Assembly (NCBI RefSeq): GCF_042477335.2
Contig: NC_091255.1
Location: 38,480,501 to 38,544,500 of the forward strand
Origin: Ovis canadensis
Taxonomy: Eukaryota; Chordata; Mammalia; Artiodactyla; Bovidae
DNA: 64,000 nucleotides
Direction: 5' to 3'
Part shown: positions 36,271 through 48,700 of the stretch, in pieces
How positions within the stretch are numbered: position 1 is the stretch's first letter
Layout of the letters: each line of letters starts with the position of its first letter
Notes under the pieces: model-generated
What the model saw: the letters and a program-made list of their open reading frames with translations, nothing else
What the model was told of the DNA's origin: nothing
Databases searched by the model: none
Translations under genes and position numbers: made by a program

Positions 36271-37009
36271 TAAATTTCTGGAAATGAAATCAAAATGTTC
36301 TGAAAAGTCAGAGGAGTACTTTCTTTTATTTTATCATCCATGGACAGAACCATAGAGTTTTTATTGCTGTCTAGTCATTTAACTTAGCTCGCTAATTTTG
36401 TAAGCCACGCAGCTGGAGCCCAGGGAGGCCAGATGACAATGCCAAGGGTCCCCAGGGAGGGAATGAGTGATCTTGAACCAGAAGCCATGGTGCTGGTGTC
36501 CTGGGCCACCAGGTCAAGCCTTATCTTCTCACCCAGTGGAAAATCTCTTCTATTTTACTTTATGTACGTGTGTCTTAGTCATCACCAGATAACTTTCAGA
36601 TATTTAGAGATGTGAGTGACAGCCTTCTCCCTCCTCCTACTTCCCTACATTTTTTCCCAGCCCTTTTCTCATTCATTTTTTCCGTCCACTAAAACGACTT
36701 CCATTCACTTCCTCGGTCCCTGGCAGTTTCTCCGAATTCCTTTGTAAAGGGCAGTACTCTGCTCTGAAGTTATTGTTATGATCCTTTAAGAAGAGCTGAG
36801 TAATGCAGACCATTTGAAGAAGGAAAATACAGCACAAGCCGAAGAGTTGAGAACCAGAGTAATGGGTCGTGGATAAAACTATGGGCAGAAATCTGTAATT
36901 AAACGCACGGGCTGTGAGTGCCTTCTGTCTCTCCCAGCGATGGGTGGGGATGCTGGAACCCACCAGGCAGATGCACGTTTCAGTTTTTTTCCAGAGACCA
37001 GAGTGCCCC

Positions 37010-37303
37010 TGATAGCTTAGTTGGTAAAGAATCCCCCTGAAGTGCAGGGTTGATTCCTGGGTCGGGAAGATCTGCTGAAGAAGGGATAGGCTATCCACTC
37101 CAGTATTCTTGGGCTTCCCCTGTGGTTCAGCTGGCAAAGAATCTGCCTGCAGTGCGGGAGACCTGGGTTCTATCCCTGGGTTGGGAAGATCCTCTGGAGA
37201 AGGGAATAGCAACCCACTCCAGTATTCTGGCCTGGAGAATTCCCTGGACTGTGTAGCCCATGGGGTCGCACAGAGTCAGACACGACTGATTGACTTTCAC
37301 TTT
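37010..37303 (+). repeat. BOV-A2-type SINE dimer
   Basis: Two forward heads and one 3' end. A perfect 11-bp target duplication CAGAGTGCCCC lies at 36999-37009 and 37304-37314. Confidence 0.9.
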
Positions 37304-37314
37304 CAGAGTGCCCC

Positions 37315-38984
37315 CAGACATCCCTTGGCCCCCAGAGTGGGTGATTTCAGGCCTGTCCTCCAGGACGGCTCTGTGACCTATGGAAACACCTTCACTGCTG
37401 CCTATCTTGCTCTTTCTCAGCTCTGGGCCGAGACACCCCAGGGCCGGGGTGCATATAAATTGAGGGGACCAGAGAAGCTTCGAGGAGGATGACTGATGAA
37501 GCTGGAAACTTGGGCTCCGTTATTCTGTTGAAATTTGCCTCTGTGGCTTGCAGTTTGGGGTTTTTGCCCGCAACATGCCCAAGTCCTCCTGGGAAAGAAG
37601 TAGGATGTACCTGTCCTTGTGTGTCATCCTTCTCGGTGGTCACCTTGGGAAGCCACCTGCTGATTCTTCCCTAGAAATTTTCGCCACGGTTCCTCTCTTG
37701 GAAGTGCTTTCAGAGCCCATGTGTGTTGTTTTGACTTTTCATCATGCTAGCATATTTTTATCCTTCTAGGGTAGATGGTTATAAGCATCGATGTCGTGGG
37801 GCTGAGGCTGATGAATGAAAAGAGGTGTTTGGCTGGTTACTGATCAGAAAGGAGGGAGACCCACTTACCCAGGGGCCGCGTCAGCTGCCTCCAAAGGCAG
37901 GTGCCCAGAGGAGGCATCCCAGTACTGAATGCATTCGAGTCCTCTGCTCATGATGACCGCTAGGAAAGGGCCCCTCTCTACATGGAAGGGTGATTACTGC
38001 CCTTAAGAAAAACAGCTTTGTGTTCTCCCAATGTGTCTCAGCAGACAGTAGAGGAGCTGGGAGAGGGGAAAAGAGGGGGTTCAATGTGCAGCAAAGGGCT
38101 CAAATAGCCACCCAGAAAAGATTAAAAACGGTCTCACATTTCTGCATGAGATAGTAGACAGGCAGCCCAACTTTCCTAGTTTGATTCTGAGGGTAAAGGG
38201 ACCCAATTTCTTTGGGATGCATGTGGCCAGGCATGGGAGTGAGAGCCGGGTGCCTGCCATGCTCTGACTTCCCACCCCTCCATCAGAAATGCCAGCACCT
38301 CTGCAGTTCGGTAGCACTCAGATGAGGTCACCGCTTGGGCTACACAGCCACTGATGAAGCAGAAGTGTTTGCAAGCACAGAAAAATGGGGTTTCTGGTGA
38401 GCATTGCTGGGAGAATCCTCGTGTGGTAACTGCGCCTCCCCAGACCCCCAAAAGTACATTCATTCCATGGGGTTAATCACAGAAATGGAGCCAGGATGGG
38501 GCAGGCTGAGTTTAAGGGCAGGTGACAAGGAGCCAGCAGGTGTAGCAGTTGTGGCCAAGTCTTGTTCCTCTTTGGTGCTGGGGAGGCAGTGGGCTGTGCT
38601 GCTGTGGGTGGGGCAGGGTGCCTACTTCTCAGTCGGGAGCCAGTGGGTGCTGAGGGGCTGGGGCAAAGCCTCTGCTCCCACCAGCCCCACACGGTCACTC
38701 TGGAGCACTCTGGGAGGGGTCAGTTCTGCTCTGTGACTGGCCATCCCCCTCCCTCTGCTCAGGCGTCCAGAAGTGTCTCCCTGGAGCTTCTGATGCACGA
38801 CCTCATCACCCGTCACTCCAGAAAGCCGGTGTTGAGGACCTGAGAGCTCAGTTAGGTGAGGACTCAAGGTCATGTGGATGAAGCAGGGGTTGCAGGGGAT
38901 GGGGAAATAGTCAGAAGAGCACCCCTCCTCCAGGACTTCCCTCTGTACCAGGCATCCTGTGTGAGCTCACTGCATCCTTCTACC
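37315..38984. other. Intron 1 DNA, no clear feature
   Basis: Apparently unique. I see no repeat or exon that I can support. Confidence 0.45.
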
Positions 38985-39080
38985 ACCCTGAGTCTGGAGC
39001 CTGTTTAACAGATGACAGAATCGACTCAGAGAGGCTTAGTAACTTGCCCAAGATCACACAGCTAGTCCATAGCTGGCCAC
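38985..39080 (-). repeat. MIR SINE fragment
   Basis: Antisense MIR: TTAACAGATGACAGAATCGA, CTTGCCCAAGATCACACAGC. Confidence 0.75.
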
Positions 39081-39182
39081 TGTCTCCTTTGCGGGCCAGC
39101 AGGTCACCTGGCTCTCACCTTCCTGAACATAAATGAGTCAGTGATGCTTAGACTACTTGAGAAAGCAAAGAAATCGTCCCCT

Positions 39183-39378
39183 GTTGTTGTTACTCACTCC
39201 GCTGTGTCCAGTTCTTTGTAACCCCATGAATAGCAGCACACCAGGCTCCCCTGTCCTTCACTATCTCAGAGTTTGCTCAAACTCATGTCCATTGAGTTGA
39301 CGATGCCATCCAACCGTCTTATCCTCTGTCACCGCCTTCTCTTCTTCCCCCAGTCTCTCCCAGCATCAGGGTCTTGTC
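39183..39378 (-). repeat. BovB 3' fragment
   Basis: Reverse BovB end: GTTGTTACTCACTCCGCTGT.., CTCATGTCCATTGAGTTGAC, CAGCATCAGGGTCTTG. Confidence 0.85.
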
Positions 39379-42095
39379 CCCTGAGATGTGTCATTTCTGT
39401 AAGGGACCGGAGAATGAATGACCTAAGGACCAGGGTTCCTCAAATCAGGGCTGGTGGCCTCACTTGCATTGCATGCCGGCATAAGGCACCCGAGGCAGTG
39501 AAAAGGGCTTCTCTTCGAGAATGGATTATGCTGGTGGAGGATTGTGAAGACAATACCAAGAAAAGGTAAAAAGTAAAAACACACAAAAACACACTGGTTT
39601 TAATTGGGGGGGGGGGGAAGACCATAAAACAACTTCTTCCTTAAACCTTTGCAATATTGAAAGGACGCCCCCAGAGCAATTCTGCAGGAGTCCTGGCTCC
39701 TGAGAGAAAAGAAGCGATTTGAGGGGCGAGAGGATGGACCTCGCGCCATTCCCAGTTTTAATTACAAAGATGTACGGCTCACAAACAGCTCCATTTATCA
39801 CAGCTCCCCACTCTGCCCCATTTATAACATCGAGCACAGCACTCGCCAGACCCAGAATCCCGGCCAGCTCAGCCTGCCTCCCCGCTCTACTTCTGCTCTT
39901 TCTCGTCTTGATGTTCTGCGCCCTGTGTTCTCATTCCTCAGTCTTCACTGGAGTTTCTCTGCTTCTCCAGGCCTCAAGCCCTCTGTCCTGAAAAGCCCAT
40001 GAAAAGGAAAGAGCCCTGGGTTTTGCTCTCTAGCTTCAGCCATCTTGACCGCTGGCGGTGGTCACAGTCACGGTCACAGCCATGGTGGTGGTCCCTGGCA
40101 GAGCTCACGTTCCCGGGTCTGCAGCTTAGGTCCTTAACCCTCCGATCAAGGCAGGTGTGGGAGTGTGGAGGTTTCTGGGCACTGTTTGCAGCCCCCACCC
40201 TGGTCAGAGGGGCAGGAGAACCCTGGACCCTCTTGCCCTGGAGCCGCTGTCCCCACCTCGGGACCTGTGGAAGCTGAGTTCCAGTCGGGCTCTGGGTGGC
40301 CACGCGCTTGGCCCCGTTCCTCAGCGTTTGGGAGGGGAGTCACAGCTTTCTGCAGGCTTCACAAACACTCTCATTCTTCTTTGCTTTTTTGGCATTTGGT
40401 TTCGTGTACTGTTCCCATTAGCTCCGACATTAAAGTCTCATTACTTAGGACATCTGTCCTCTGGACAGAGTCGCCGTTCCCTCAGCCAAATATCCTCTTC
40501 TGGGAAGGAGGCTTCCCACCCAGACAGTCAACACTTCCTTCTTCCTTCCATCCTGCTGGTCCAGCGAAGAGGGATTTGAACCCTGGTAGTAGGTGCCAGA
40601 GTGAGAAGGAGGGGAATATGTCCAGAACCCATCCACCCCCCCGCCACCCCAGACTCTGAGGTCCTGGGGTACAGACCCCCGGGATCTGGGGCAGGGAGGG
40701 AGCCAAACCCCATACTAGCAAAGAGGATGTCTCCAGGAGAGCTTTGCTCCCTCAGTCCTCTGATCAGCCTTGGATCCTGTCGGTAGGGACTCTGGCCTCG
40801 GTCACCCCCATGTCTGGGCAACTGAAGGTGGCCTATGTTAACCAGCCCACGTGCTGAAGCTGCTCCAGAACTTTGGGAAGAATCTGGACTCCAGCCGCCC
40901 TCTTGGACCTTCTCTGCCTTTTTATTGTATCCTGAGAAATCTGCCTGAACATTCCCAGGAGTGCTGTCCCGTCGGCTCAGAAGGCTCTTCAGGCTAAGGG
41001 AACTCACTCAGCTCTTGTGCTCTCAGATCCTCAACAGCCAGCTTCTTATCCACCTCTGTGCCAGCGCCCCTCCCCCCCCCCAAGCATCTGCGAAGAGAAC
41101 CCGGCTTTCAACAGAGGATCTGCTGCTTCTCCGTCTTTTAAGTCACATCATTAAAATGTTGCTTCGTGTTCCTTTCGGTGTCTTTAACCACCACGGCCTC
41201 TGTCTCCATCTGTCCTTCTTTTGATTCCTCCTCTGTTGAGAGTTCTTTTATTTCTTTCCTCACTTCCTCTAGTCCTCCTTCTTAAACTTGTCCTGTCCTG
41301 CTGTAACTTCATTAGGCTGCATCGATTCAGACTCTGCTAATTCAAAATTTATCCAAATGGGACCTCAGCGAAGTTGCTTTTCTTTTCTCTGTCTGATAAA
41401 AAGCTGATGAACAGATTAATAGCTCAGAGGAGACTGCAGGGATGGTACGGGGTGCATCCACCAGGCAGAAAGACAGACTGTGTTCAAGTGGGCTCTTCTG
41501 CAGACAATCGGCATGCTAATTACAAATCATTCTTATCTGTTCAATAAAGTAGCTCTCCGAAGATCAATTTTTTTTTTTTAGCCTAGTTGGTAATCCTGCA
41601 ATGGCCCAGGAAGCAGTAAAAATGCATTTCCTTTCAAGTGTGTTATAATTTCCACGTCTGTGTTATTGAGTGAGATTACTAGCCCGCCCCCATTTCTGCT
41701 GGGTTGGTGATGCTTGCCCATCGGGCTGCTTCAGATTCCCTTTTGGATTCCCTCTGGGGGCTCCCACTAATTTCCCTTCTTTTTGTTTTCTGTTATTTTG
41801 TATTTCCCTGAGGTTTTAGAATCCGTAAGCTCTTGCTCTCAGCTTTGATGGATTATGCCACCACGTGGGGCTCCCCTCACTCCCTTGGGCCACAGGATGA
41901 CCAGCTGGGCATGAGAGCTTAGGGACCTAGAAGCAGACAGGATGGCTGGCCCTGTCTCTGGGTTTAAGAGGACAGAGATCTCTGTCTTGCCTCCGTCCGT
42001 TCTTTTGCTATTATCTGTTCCTGCATTGCTGTCCCGACCCCACCCTTTGGATTGACCAGGCAGCTTTGCATCCACTGTAGGACGAGATAGGATGT
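39379..42095. other. Repeat-poor part of intron 1
   Basis: It contains a G-run (39606-39618), a GGTCAC/GGTGGT-rich low-complexity patch (40055-40110) and two conserved-looking AT-rich patches (39715-39850, 41300-41580). No exon recognised. Confidence 0.45.
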
Positions 42096-42099
42096 CCTT

Positions 42100-42262
42100 T
42101 GTTATTGTCCAGCGGCTGAGTCTTGTCCGACTCTTTCTGAAACTCCATGGACTGCAGCACGCCAGGCTTCCTTGTCCTTCACTCTCTCCCAGAGTTTGCT
42201 CAAACTCGAGTCCATTTGGCACACCACTCCAGTGTTCTTGCCTTGAGAACCCCATGGACAGT
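42100..42262 (-). repeat. BovB/Bov-tA composite fragment
   Basis: Reverse BovB end (TCCTTCACTCTCTCCCAGAG, CAAACTCGAGTCCATTTGGC), then a short Bov-tA-like piece (ACTCCAGTGTTCTTGCCTTG). Confidence 0.7.
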
Positions 42263-42930
42263 ATGAGAAAGGATGTCCTCAGAGGCACCCTTACAGGAAA
42301 GGACCTTGGCCTCTTTCCCTTGGCCTGCTTTAGCGGCTCTCGAGGGACCCCTAGCTAAGCCCCCTTCCTCTCGCTCCTGGAGATTGGCATCCATCTTCCT
42401 CTGCCTTAGAGCGTTTCCTGAAGATAGGAAGCAGGCTCATCACTTCTGTCACTCTCTGTGCCCATGACCATGGGTGAGCCCCTCAGCCCTGCTCTGGCCT
42501 GTTGCCCTGCTCTGGGGTAGGGGACTCTCTGGTTGTGGAGGCGTGTTCTTGTCTGGCCCCTTCTGTTCTCAGCGCACCTGGGAGGCTCAGGTCCACAGAG
42601 ATAACTCGTGTCCTTACACACATGGCTGCCCTGGCCTGTAGGAGAAAATGCATTTTCCTCGCACACTCTACTCATATAGGAATGCTGTCTGCACGTGGCC
42701 TCTTGTGAATGCTTGTCTTTAACATCTTAAACTCACGGACCCTCTTGGTTCCCAGGGGCAGATGACACGTTTTAGTGCCTCTCCCTCTGGGCACCAGATG
42801 TGTCTAGAGCTGGGGCTCTCTCTCCCCCTGGAGGTGGTAACGTTCTCTTCCTCGGATGCAATTCTCGTTCAGTTAATTCTCGTGGGAAGCCAGTATTGAC
42901 TTCCTTCTGAGGCCTGCCCACTGGAGCATG

Positions 42931-43245
42931 GGCTTCCCTGGAAGAATCCACCTGCAATGCAGGAGACCCCTGTTTGATTCCTGGGTCAGGAAGATCCCCT
43001 GGAAAAGGGATAGGCTACCCACTCCAGTATTCTTGGGTGTTCCTGGAGGCTTAGTCAGTAAAGAATCTGTCTGCAATGCAGGAGACCTGGGTTCGATCCC
43101 TGGGTTGGGAAGATCCTCTGGAGGAGGGCCTGGCGACTCACTCTAGTATTCGTCCCTGAAGCATCCACAAGGACAGAGGAGCCTGGTGGGCTACAGTCCA
43201 TGGGGTCACAAAGAGTCGGACACGGCTGAGTGACTAAGCACAGTG
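42931..43245 (+). repeat. BOV-A2-type SINE dimer
   Basis: Two forward heads (42931 and about 43040) with one 3' end GTCGGACACGGCTGAGTGAC. Confidence 0.9.
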
Positions 43246-43344
43246 GAGCAACCTCCACCCTTGGGTACTGAACCCTTTCAATAGTTGCATTGATGTGAAG
43301 GTGCTTGAACTTGGAAATGGCAATAGTGTTTATAATTGTTGTTT

Positions 43345-43412
43345 TTTTAAAGAAGGAAGGAAAGAAGACAGAGAAAAGAAAAAGGGATGTAGGAAGAAGA
43401 AAGAAAAAGAAT
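43345..43412. repeat. Purine-rich (GAAA/GGAA)n tract
   Basis: Interrupted AAGAAGGAAGGAAAG-type low-complexity sequence. Confidence 0.85.
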
Positions 43413-43859
43413 AGCTGAATCTTTTGCAGAAAATGTTGCCCTGGTCCGTCTAACCCATTTGCCCTTTAAATACCTGGACAGAATCCTTGTTTTGCTTTTT
43501 GCGCCCTAGTAGAAGCCTGACTTGTGATGGTCTCGCAGGGAGGAACAGGCACTCAGCACTTGGCTTGCAGAATCCAAGTTCAGAGTTTGGCAAAGCTGGT
43601 GTGTGACCAGATGCATTTCTGACCTTAGGCCTGAGTGGAAAATATGGGCTGTAGGTGGTCCCTTCCAGAATGACCCGTAGCCACAGGCCTGCCATGTGGC
43701 TCCCTCTCCATGGCAGGCGTTTTGCCATCTGGCTTGCCTGAGTCAGCTGCCCGGCTCCCCTCTTCCACCTGTATACATGTGCTTTCCTCGTGGTTCTATT
43801 GGCTGAGCCTCTGTAGACCCTGGGAGATTGTATTTGGGTTTATTTATTAGTCAAATATT

Positions 43860-44335
43860 TAAGTAGTGCTTACAAGGTACCGGGTTCTGTTCTAAGTGCT
43901 CTGCAAATACAAACTTGTTTAATCCTCGTAATAACCCTAAGAGGTGAACATTATTTTGAGGCCTTAGTGTTTTGGCCTTAGTTTTTCAATAAGGACACAG
44001 AACCTCAGGGCACTTAAGCAGCCACCTCATGATCACCAGTATCCTGAAAGTGAAGTGAGAAGTGTTAGTCACTCAGTCATGTCTGACTCTTTGTGACCCC
44101 ATGGACTAGAGCCCTCCAGGCTCATCTGTCCTTGGAATTCTCCAGGCAAAAATACCAGCCTGGGTAGCCATTCCCTTCTCCAGGGGAATCTTCCTGACCC
44201 AGGGATCGAACCCGGTTCCCCTGCATTGCAGGCAGATTCTTTACTGTCTGAACCAACAGGGAAGACCCACCAATATCCTGAGTTGTCAGAATTCTGACCC
44301 AGGTACTCTGGCTCCAGACTCCCATATTTAGCTAG
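43860..44335 (-). repeat. Antisense MIR split by a Bov-tA SINE
   Basis: MIR-like halves (about 43890-44033 and 44282-44335) flank a reverse Bov-tA (44048-44267). A 14-bp duplication with one mismatch borders it (44034-44047 and 44268-44281). Confidence 0.75.
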
Positions 44336-46392
44336 TAGGTTATACCACCTTCCTCTTGCCTCTCCTATAGATTTATGCCTGTGCTTACAGCAAATCGAGA
44401 AGATGACTCCAACAGTATCAACAATAAGAGCAGCGGCAGGTTCATTTATTAGCTCGTCTATCACCTGGCTGCCCAAGTGGTCCTGCTAACAGATCTTGGT
44501 AGCATTTCCATTTTCTCATTTCCAAAGGGTAGCTGCCTTTCACCCATGCAGATCTTTGATGCATGCTCAGACAATCCAAACATTTCTGTAAAAGTCCGTG
44601 CTTGGTATAGATGCTACCGAATTTCCTAGGCATGGGTAGATTTTCACGTAATTCATGAGACAAGGGCTGGTGCGTGGGGAGGAGACACTATTAGGGATGA
44701 ATCGCGGTTCCTGGGGATGTGCGTCGACTCTGTGCCGGGCCTGAGGCTGGCCGTGGGGGACAGGTGCCCACGGGGTTGCAGGGATTGCCCTGCTGGCCTG
44801 CAAAGCAAAGCAGGCCAGCTGAGCTTTCCCTTGCTAAGTTCGGCCGTGCTTATTGGCCGTGATGAATTCCGACTGGGCTGGGGACAACTCGGACCTGGGG
44901 AACGGCTGGGCGCAGATGCACAAACATTGTTATCACAACAAAAGAGATTCTCGCCATCCATTCGGAGCCTCTGAGTATGTGGAGAGTGGTCTTGTGCGCA
45001 CACAAAGCTGGCAGCTGTGTTTTTCAAGTGGACTGTGAGAGAACCAGGAAAAGGAGAACTGAATCAAGCCATTCTCCTTGGTCCATGCTTATTAAAAATA
45101 TATTCACTTCAATTGTCTGGAGTTTGTGTTTCAGAGGATAAAAGCACCCTGGCTGCCCAGTAGATAAGGATGAAGCTGAGGGGAGAGAGGATGCTGGCTG
45201 TTTCCTGAGTGGCAGGGTCAAGTAAAAGCTCAGTCATCCAGGACTCAAATAACCAGGATATTTCATTTAACCAGAGTAGAACATCTACCCTCTACTTTTA
45301 GGAGAAATAGCGCAGAAGTAGCAATCAGAATCGTCCATGGTTCGTTCCGCAGTTTTTATAGGAATTCCATTTCCCAGCTTGCCTCCATCCTACTGGGTTT
45401 TCTCTGTGAAGAGAACTAAAGATTAGGTTGGTGGCCCTCTCATGGAAGAACCTTGCATTTTTTATAAGTAATTATATTCAGTATACTCTACTTAATTAGG
45501 CAGGAATGCTTTTAGAAAATTCTTCAAAAACAAGAGTGTTCTCATTAGTCGTTAGGAAGAAAAAAAACATTAACCAGAATAGCTTATTCATGGAATAGTT
45601 CATCTGTTTGGCCTTTTATCATCCCTATCCAAAAGCATAATTTTTTTTCCTGCTCCTCCGGAAAAGAGAAAGGTCCTGATTAAGAGTCTCAACTCTCCGG
45701 CTTGCCTCGCTCTTGGTACTGAAAAATGTACTGAACACCAGCTAGACTGATTTCCCCGCTTCCGTGGTGGTTATGTGGCCCTGAGAGCCAGGGACGTGGC
45801 AGTGGCAGAAGGCTGGCTCCCATCTGTTCTGCTTCAGTGAGCAGAAATATACGTGGGCTCTTCATGGAAAGTATGTGAATTGAGATCAAAAAGACTTCTG
45901 AGATTAACTAAGTGTTCCTAGCTTCCCTACTTCATTTAAGGGGAACCTAAGTTTTCCTTTCTGCCCAATGAGTCATGATCAGGACAAAACAGTTCCAGGT
46001 ATGTTATGGGGCATCCTTTTGCCACATTTGTTTTCAAACTTGGAAACTCCGCAGAGTCCTGGGACTTCTGGATGGGACTTCTGGCAAGAACTCCGTAGAG
46101 TAGGGCTCGTGCAGAGCAGGGGTCTAATGAAGTGTACTGGTGTTCTACTCAAGGGTTTCATTTGATGGAAGATTGCCTGCTAGCACAATGTAAAAACTTT
46201 CATCGCTGTTGATTTTGATGGTGATAACTCACTGAGGTGAATAGAAATGGGCAGTTGGGTGACCACTGAGTTCTGTCTGGGTAGATTTTCTACTAAAGAT
46301 TGAACACACTGTACAATGTCATATTCAGAGACCATTTTAGGAACATAGTAGGTAAAAAAGTAAGTATGATTAATGATGGAGGATTGGAAGGA
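44336..46392. other. Repeat-poor part of intron 1
   Basis: Apparently unique. 44815-44965 looks like possible regulatory DNA (SOX-like ACATTGTT and AACAAAAG words). No exon recognised. Confidence 0.45.
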
Positions 46393-46515
46393 AAGATGGA
46401 TGGATGGATGGATGGATGGATGGATGAAAGGATGGATGGATGAACTGATGGAAGGATAGGTAGGTTGATGTTTGGGTAGATGGGTGGGATGGATGGATGG
46501 GTGAATAGACAGATA
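46393..46515. repeat. (GGAT)n/(GATG)n tetranucleotide repeat
   Basis: A pure GGAT stretch followed by interrupted variants. Confidence 0.95.
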
Positions 46516-46552
46516 AATGGGTGAATGGATAATTCAGTGGTATAAAGTCAGC

Positions 46553-47190
46553 CTCTTAGTTGAACCCACTTACATTTGAAATCTGGATTTACCGCTTATT
46601 AACTGTGTAATGTTCGGAGTTAGAGTAGGAGAGGTTCAGAAAAAGAATGAGACTGGCGCTCTACAGGAACAGATCACCTTTAGTGAGGTGAGAAGGGGCA
46701 GCAGTCAGATTAGCGAGCTGCTGTACTTATCTAAGAAAAGAGTAAGTATATATAGGCATGTATGTAGAAAGCTACTGTCTTAAGGGGGCCTGTTCTTCTC
46801 CAAGGTTGCTGGGAGTAATTATCTCTTAAATGGCTGGGGCAAGGAGTTCTGGAGATTGGCCAGAGGCTGGGCTGGCTTGGAGCTGGGTGTAATCAACCTA
46901 AAGTCTATTTTTTTCTTTGGAAGAGAAAGTTCTTTGTTTCGCCTAGAATGGTGGGGAGGACCTGGAGGGGAGTTTTAACTCCAGGCCACCTTGAGCCATG
47001 CAACTTTCCTTCAAGCTGTGTGACCTCAGGCAAGATATCTAACATCTCTTAGTCTTAATTTTCTCATCAGTTAACTATGGTTACCAATAGCACCTACTCT
47101 ATAGGGTCCTTTTGAAGATTATGTAAGATCGCACATCAAAGAGTTTAGCACTATGTCTGGCACATAGTAATTGCTCAGTAAATTAAAGCC
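46553..47190 (+). repeat. MIR SINE apparently split by a ~400-bp unidentified insert
   Basis: 46553-46612 reads as the first half of MIR, ending at its CTGTGT word. 47013-47190 restarts at CTGTGTGACC and runs to the MIR end (TGGCACATAGTAATTGCTCA). The DNA between could be a solo LTR, but I cannot name it. Confidence 0.5.
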
Positions 47191-48214
47191 TTTAATTTCC
47201 CAAGCTGGCAGGACTATGAAGCAGAGTTATAACCAAGGTTTTCTTTACTTTTCTAATGTTGAGAGAATCGTTTGCCATTTTGAGACAGATTTCATGTCTT
47301 GAATGCAAGTAGCACACGTCAGAATGTTGACTGGGCTTGGTCCCTACAGGAGTTGTGATAACTCAATACTTGGGAAAATGCAAACGCGCTTTCATTCCTT
47401 GAGACCACTGACAACATTAACCAAGGTGTTAAGCGAATGAATAATTGGTCTTGACCTGAAGCACTCATTGACTAATTGTTTCTCTACGCCCAAATATTAA
47501 CTGGCATTTGCTAAATTAGCAGACTCAGCTGGAAACACTGGGAGAACTCATTCAAGCTGACAATTCCTAGGAAAGTGAGATGTATAAAAAAGGCAGTCGC
47601 AGTGAACAGAAGGACGTCAGGACTCCAGCAAAGAAGCCCTGAGTTGAAATTTCATTTCCATCAACGTTTCGGTCCTAGAATTAGCCTGAGCCTCAGTGTC
47701 GTGTTTAAAATTGGGGTAACCATAGCTGCAAAGGTTCCAGGTTTGGTACAGGCAACTTGCTGGACAAGGCAGGTGAGGCCCTTAGAACCCGTTCGGTGTT
47801 CTCCACGTATAAGATGCAACTCAGTTCAGCAGATGGTTAACACACAAACAATGAGTCCTGAAGAACATGAACATTTCCTGGCTTGAGTGATCAGAATGAC
47901 TGTTTTCCCTGCTCAGATTTGCTGCCCAATTAATTAACTCTCCCCTGCTTGCCACACATTCAGGGATGCCAAGGAATCCATGTGCGGTGAACCAAAACAA
48001 TTAGGTAGATAATTCAGGCAAAAAGCATCGCTTTGTTTCCTGTATCCAGATACTGCAGTGAAGTGGCTCTGGGGGAGGGGGAGGTGGGGGAGTTGGGATG
48101 AGCAGGACAGAGAACCAGATTCTTCAAGTTCTTAAATTAGAACCTCTGTAGTGGGCATGGGGGGTGGGGTGGGGTGGGGCTGCCCTTGGCTGGGAACCGG
48201 CTTTAGTCCTCACC
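47191..48214. other. Intron 1 DNA, partly conserved-looking
   Basis: 47380-47535 is AT-rich with several TAATTG/ATTAAC words. The rest shows nothing I can support. Confidence 0.4.
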
Positions 48215-48700
48215 GGCCAGTCTCTCTCTCTCTCCCCCAGATTCTCTTTCCCCGGGAAGGTCTCTCTCTGATCCCTTCTCCCCATCTCTTGCCTTCTGGA
48301 TCTCTTTCTTTCTCTGAGTTTTCCTTTGACTCTGTGTCCCATTTTCTCTCTGGCTCTGCCTGCCTGCCTGTTTCTGGCCCTTTGATTCCATTCCCTGCCT
48401 GGCTCCCCGGATCACTGTCTCTGTCTACTCCGTCATCTCTGAATCTTGCCCTCTGCCTCCCTCTGGCTCTGAGCTTCTGACTCTCTCCCCCTGCATTTGG
48501 CTCCCTTTCTGTCCATCTCTCCCCCACCCCCACTTCCATTCCCTCTCTGTCTCTGCCTCTGTCCCTCTGTTGCTCCCTTGCTCTCTCTCTGTCCCTGTCT
48601 GACCTTCTCTCTCCCCTTCCGAGTCTCTGCCCCTTCCTCCGATCCCTGCAAGAATCGGCCGCTCTATCACAAAATCCCCTTCATTCTTCCTCAGTGACCA
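48215..48700. repeat. Polypyrimidine (CT-rich) tract
   Basis: About 480 bp of strongly CT-biased sequence on the + strand, built from interrupted CTCTCTG/CTCCCTCTG-type words. Long frames through it are low complexity. Confidence 0.85.

Noticed and set aside
36673-37212. A 179-codon minus frame
   Set aside because: It starts inside the BOV-A2 dimer at 37010-37303, and SINE-type peptide (NPGIEPRSPALQADSLP) makes up its first part.
48203-48670. Overlapping Glu/Arg/Gln-rich minus frames
   Set aside because: They are an artefact of the CT-rich low-complexity tract.
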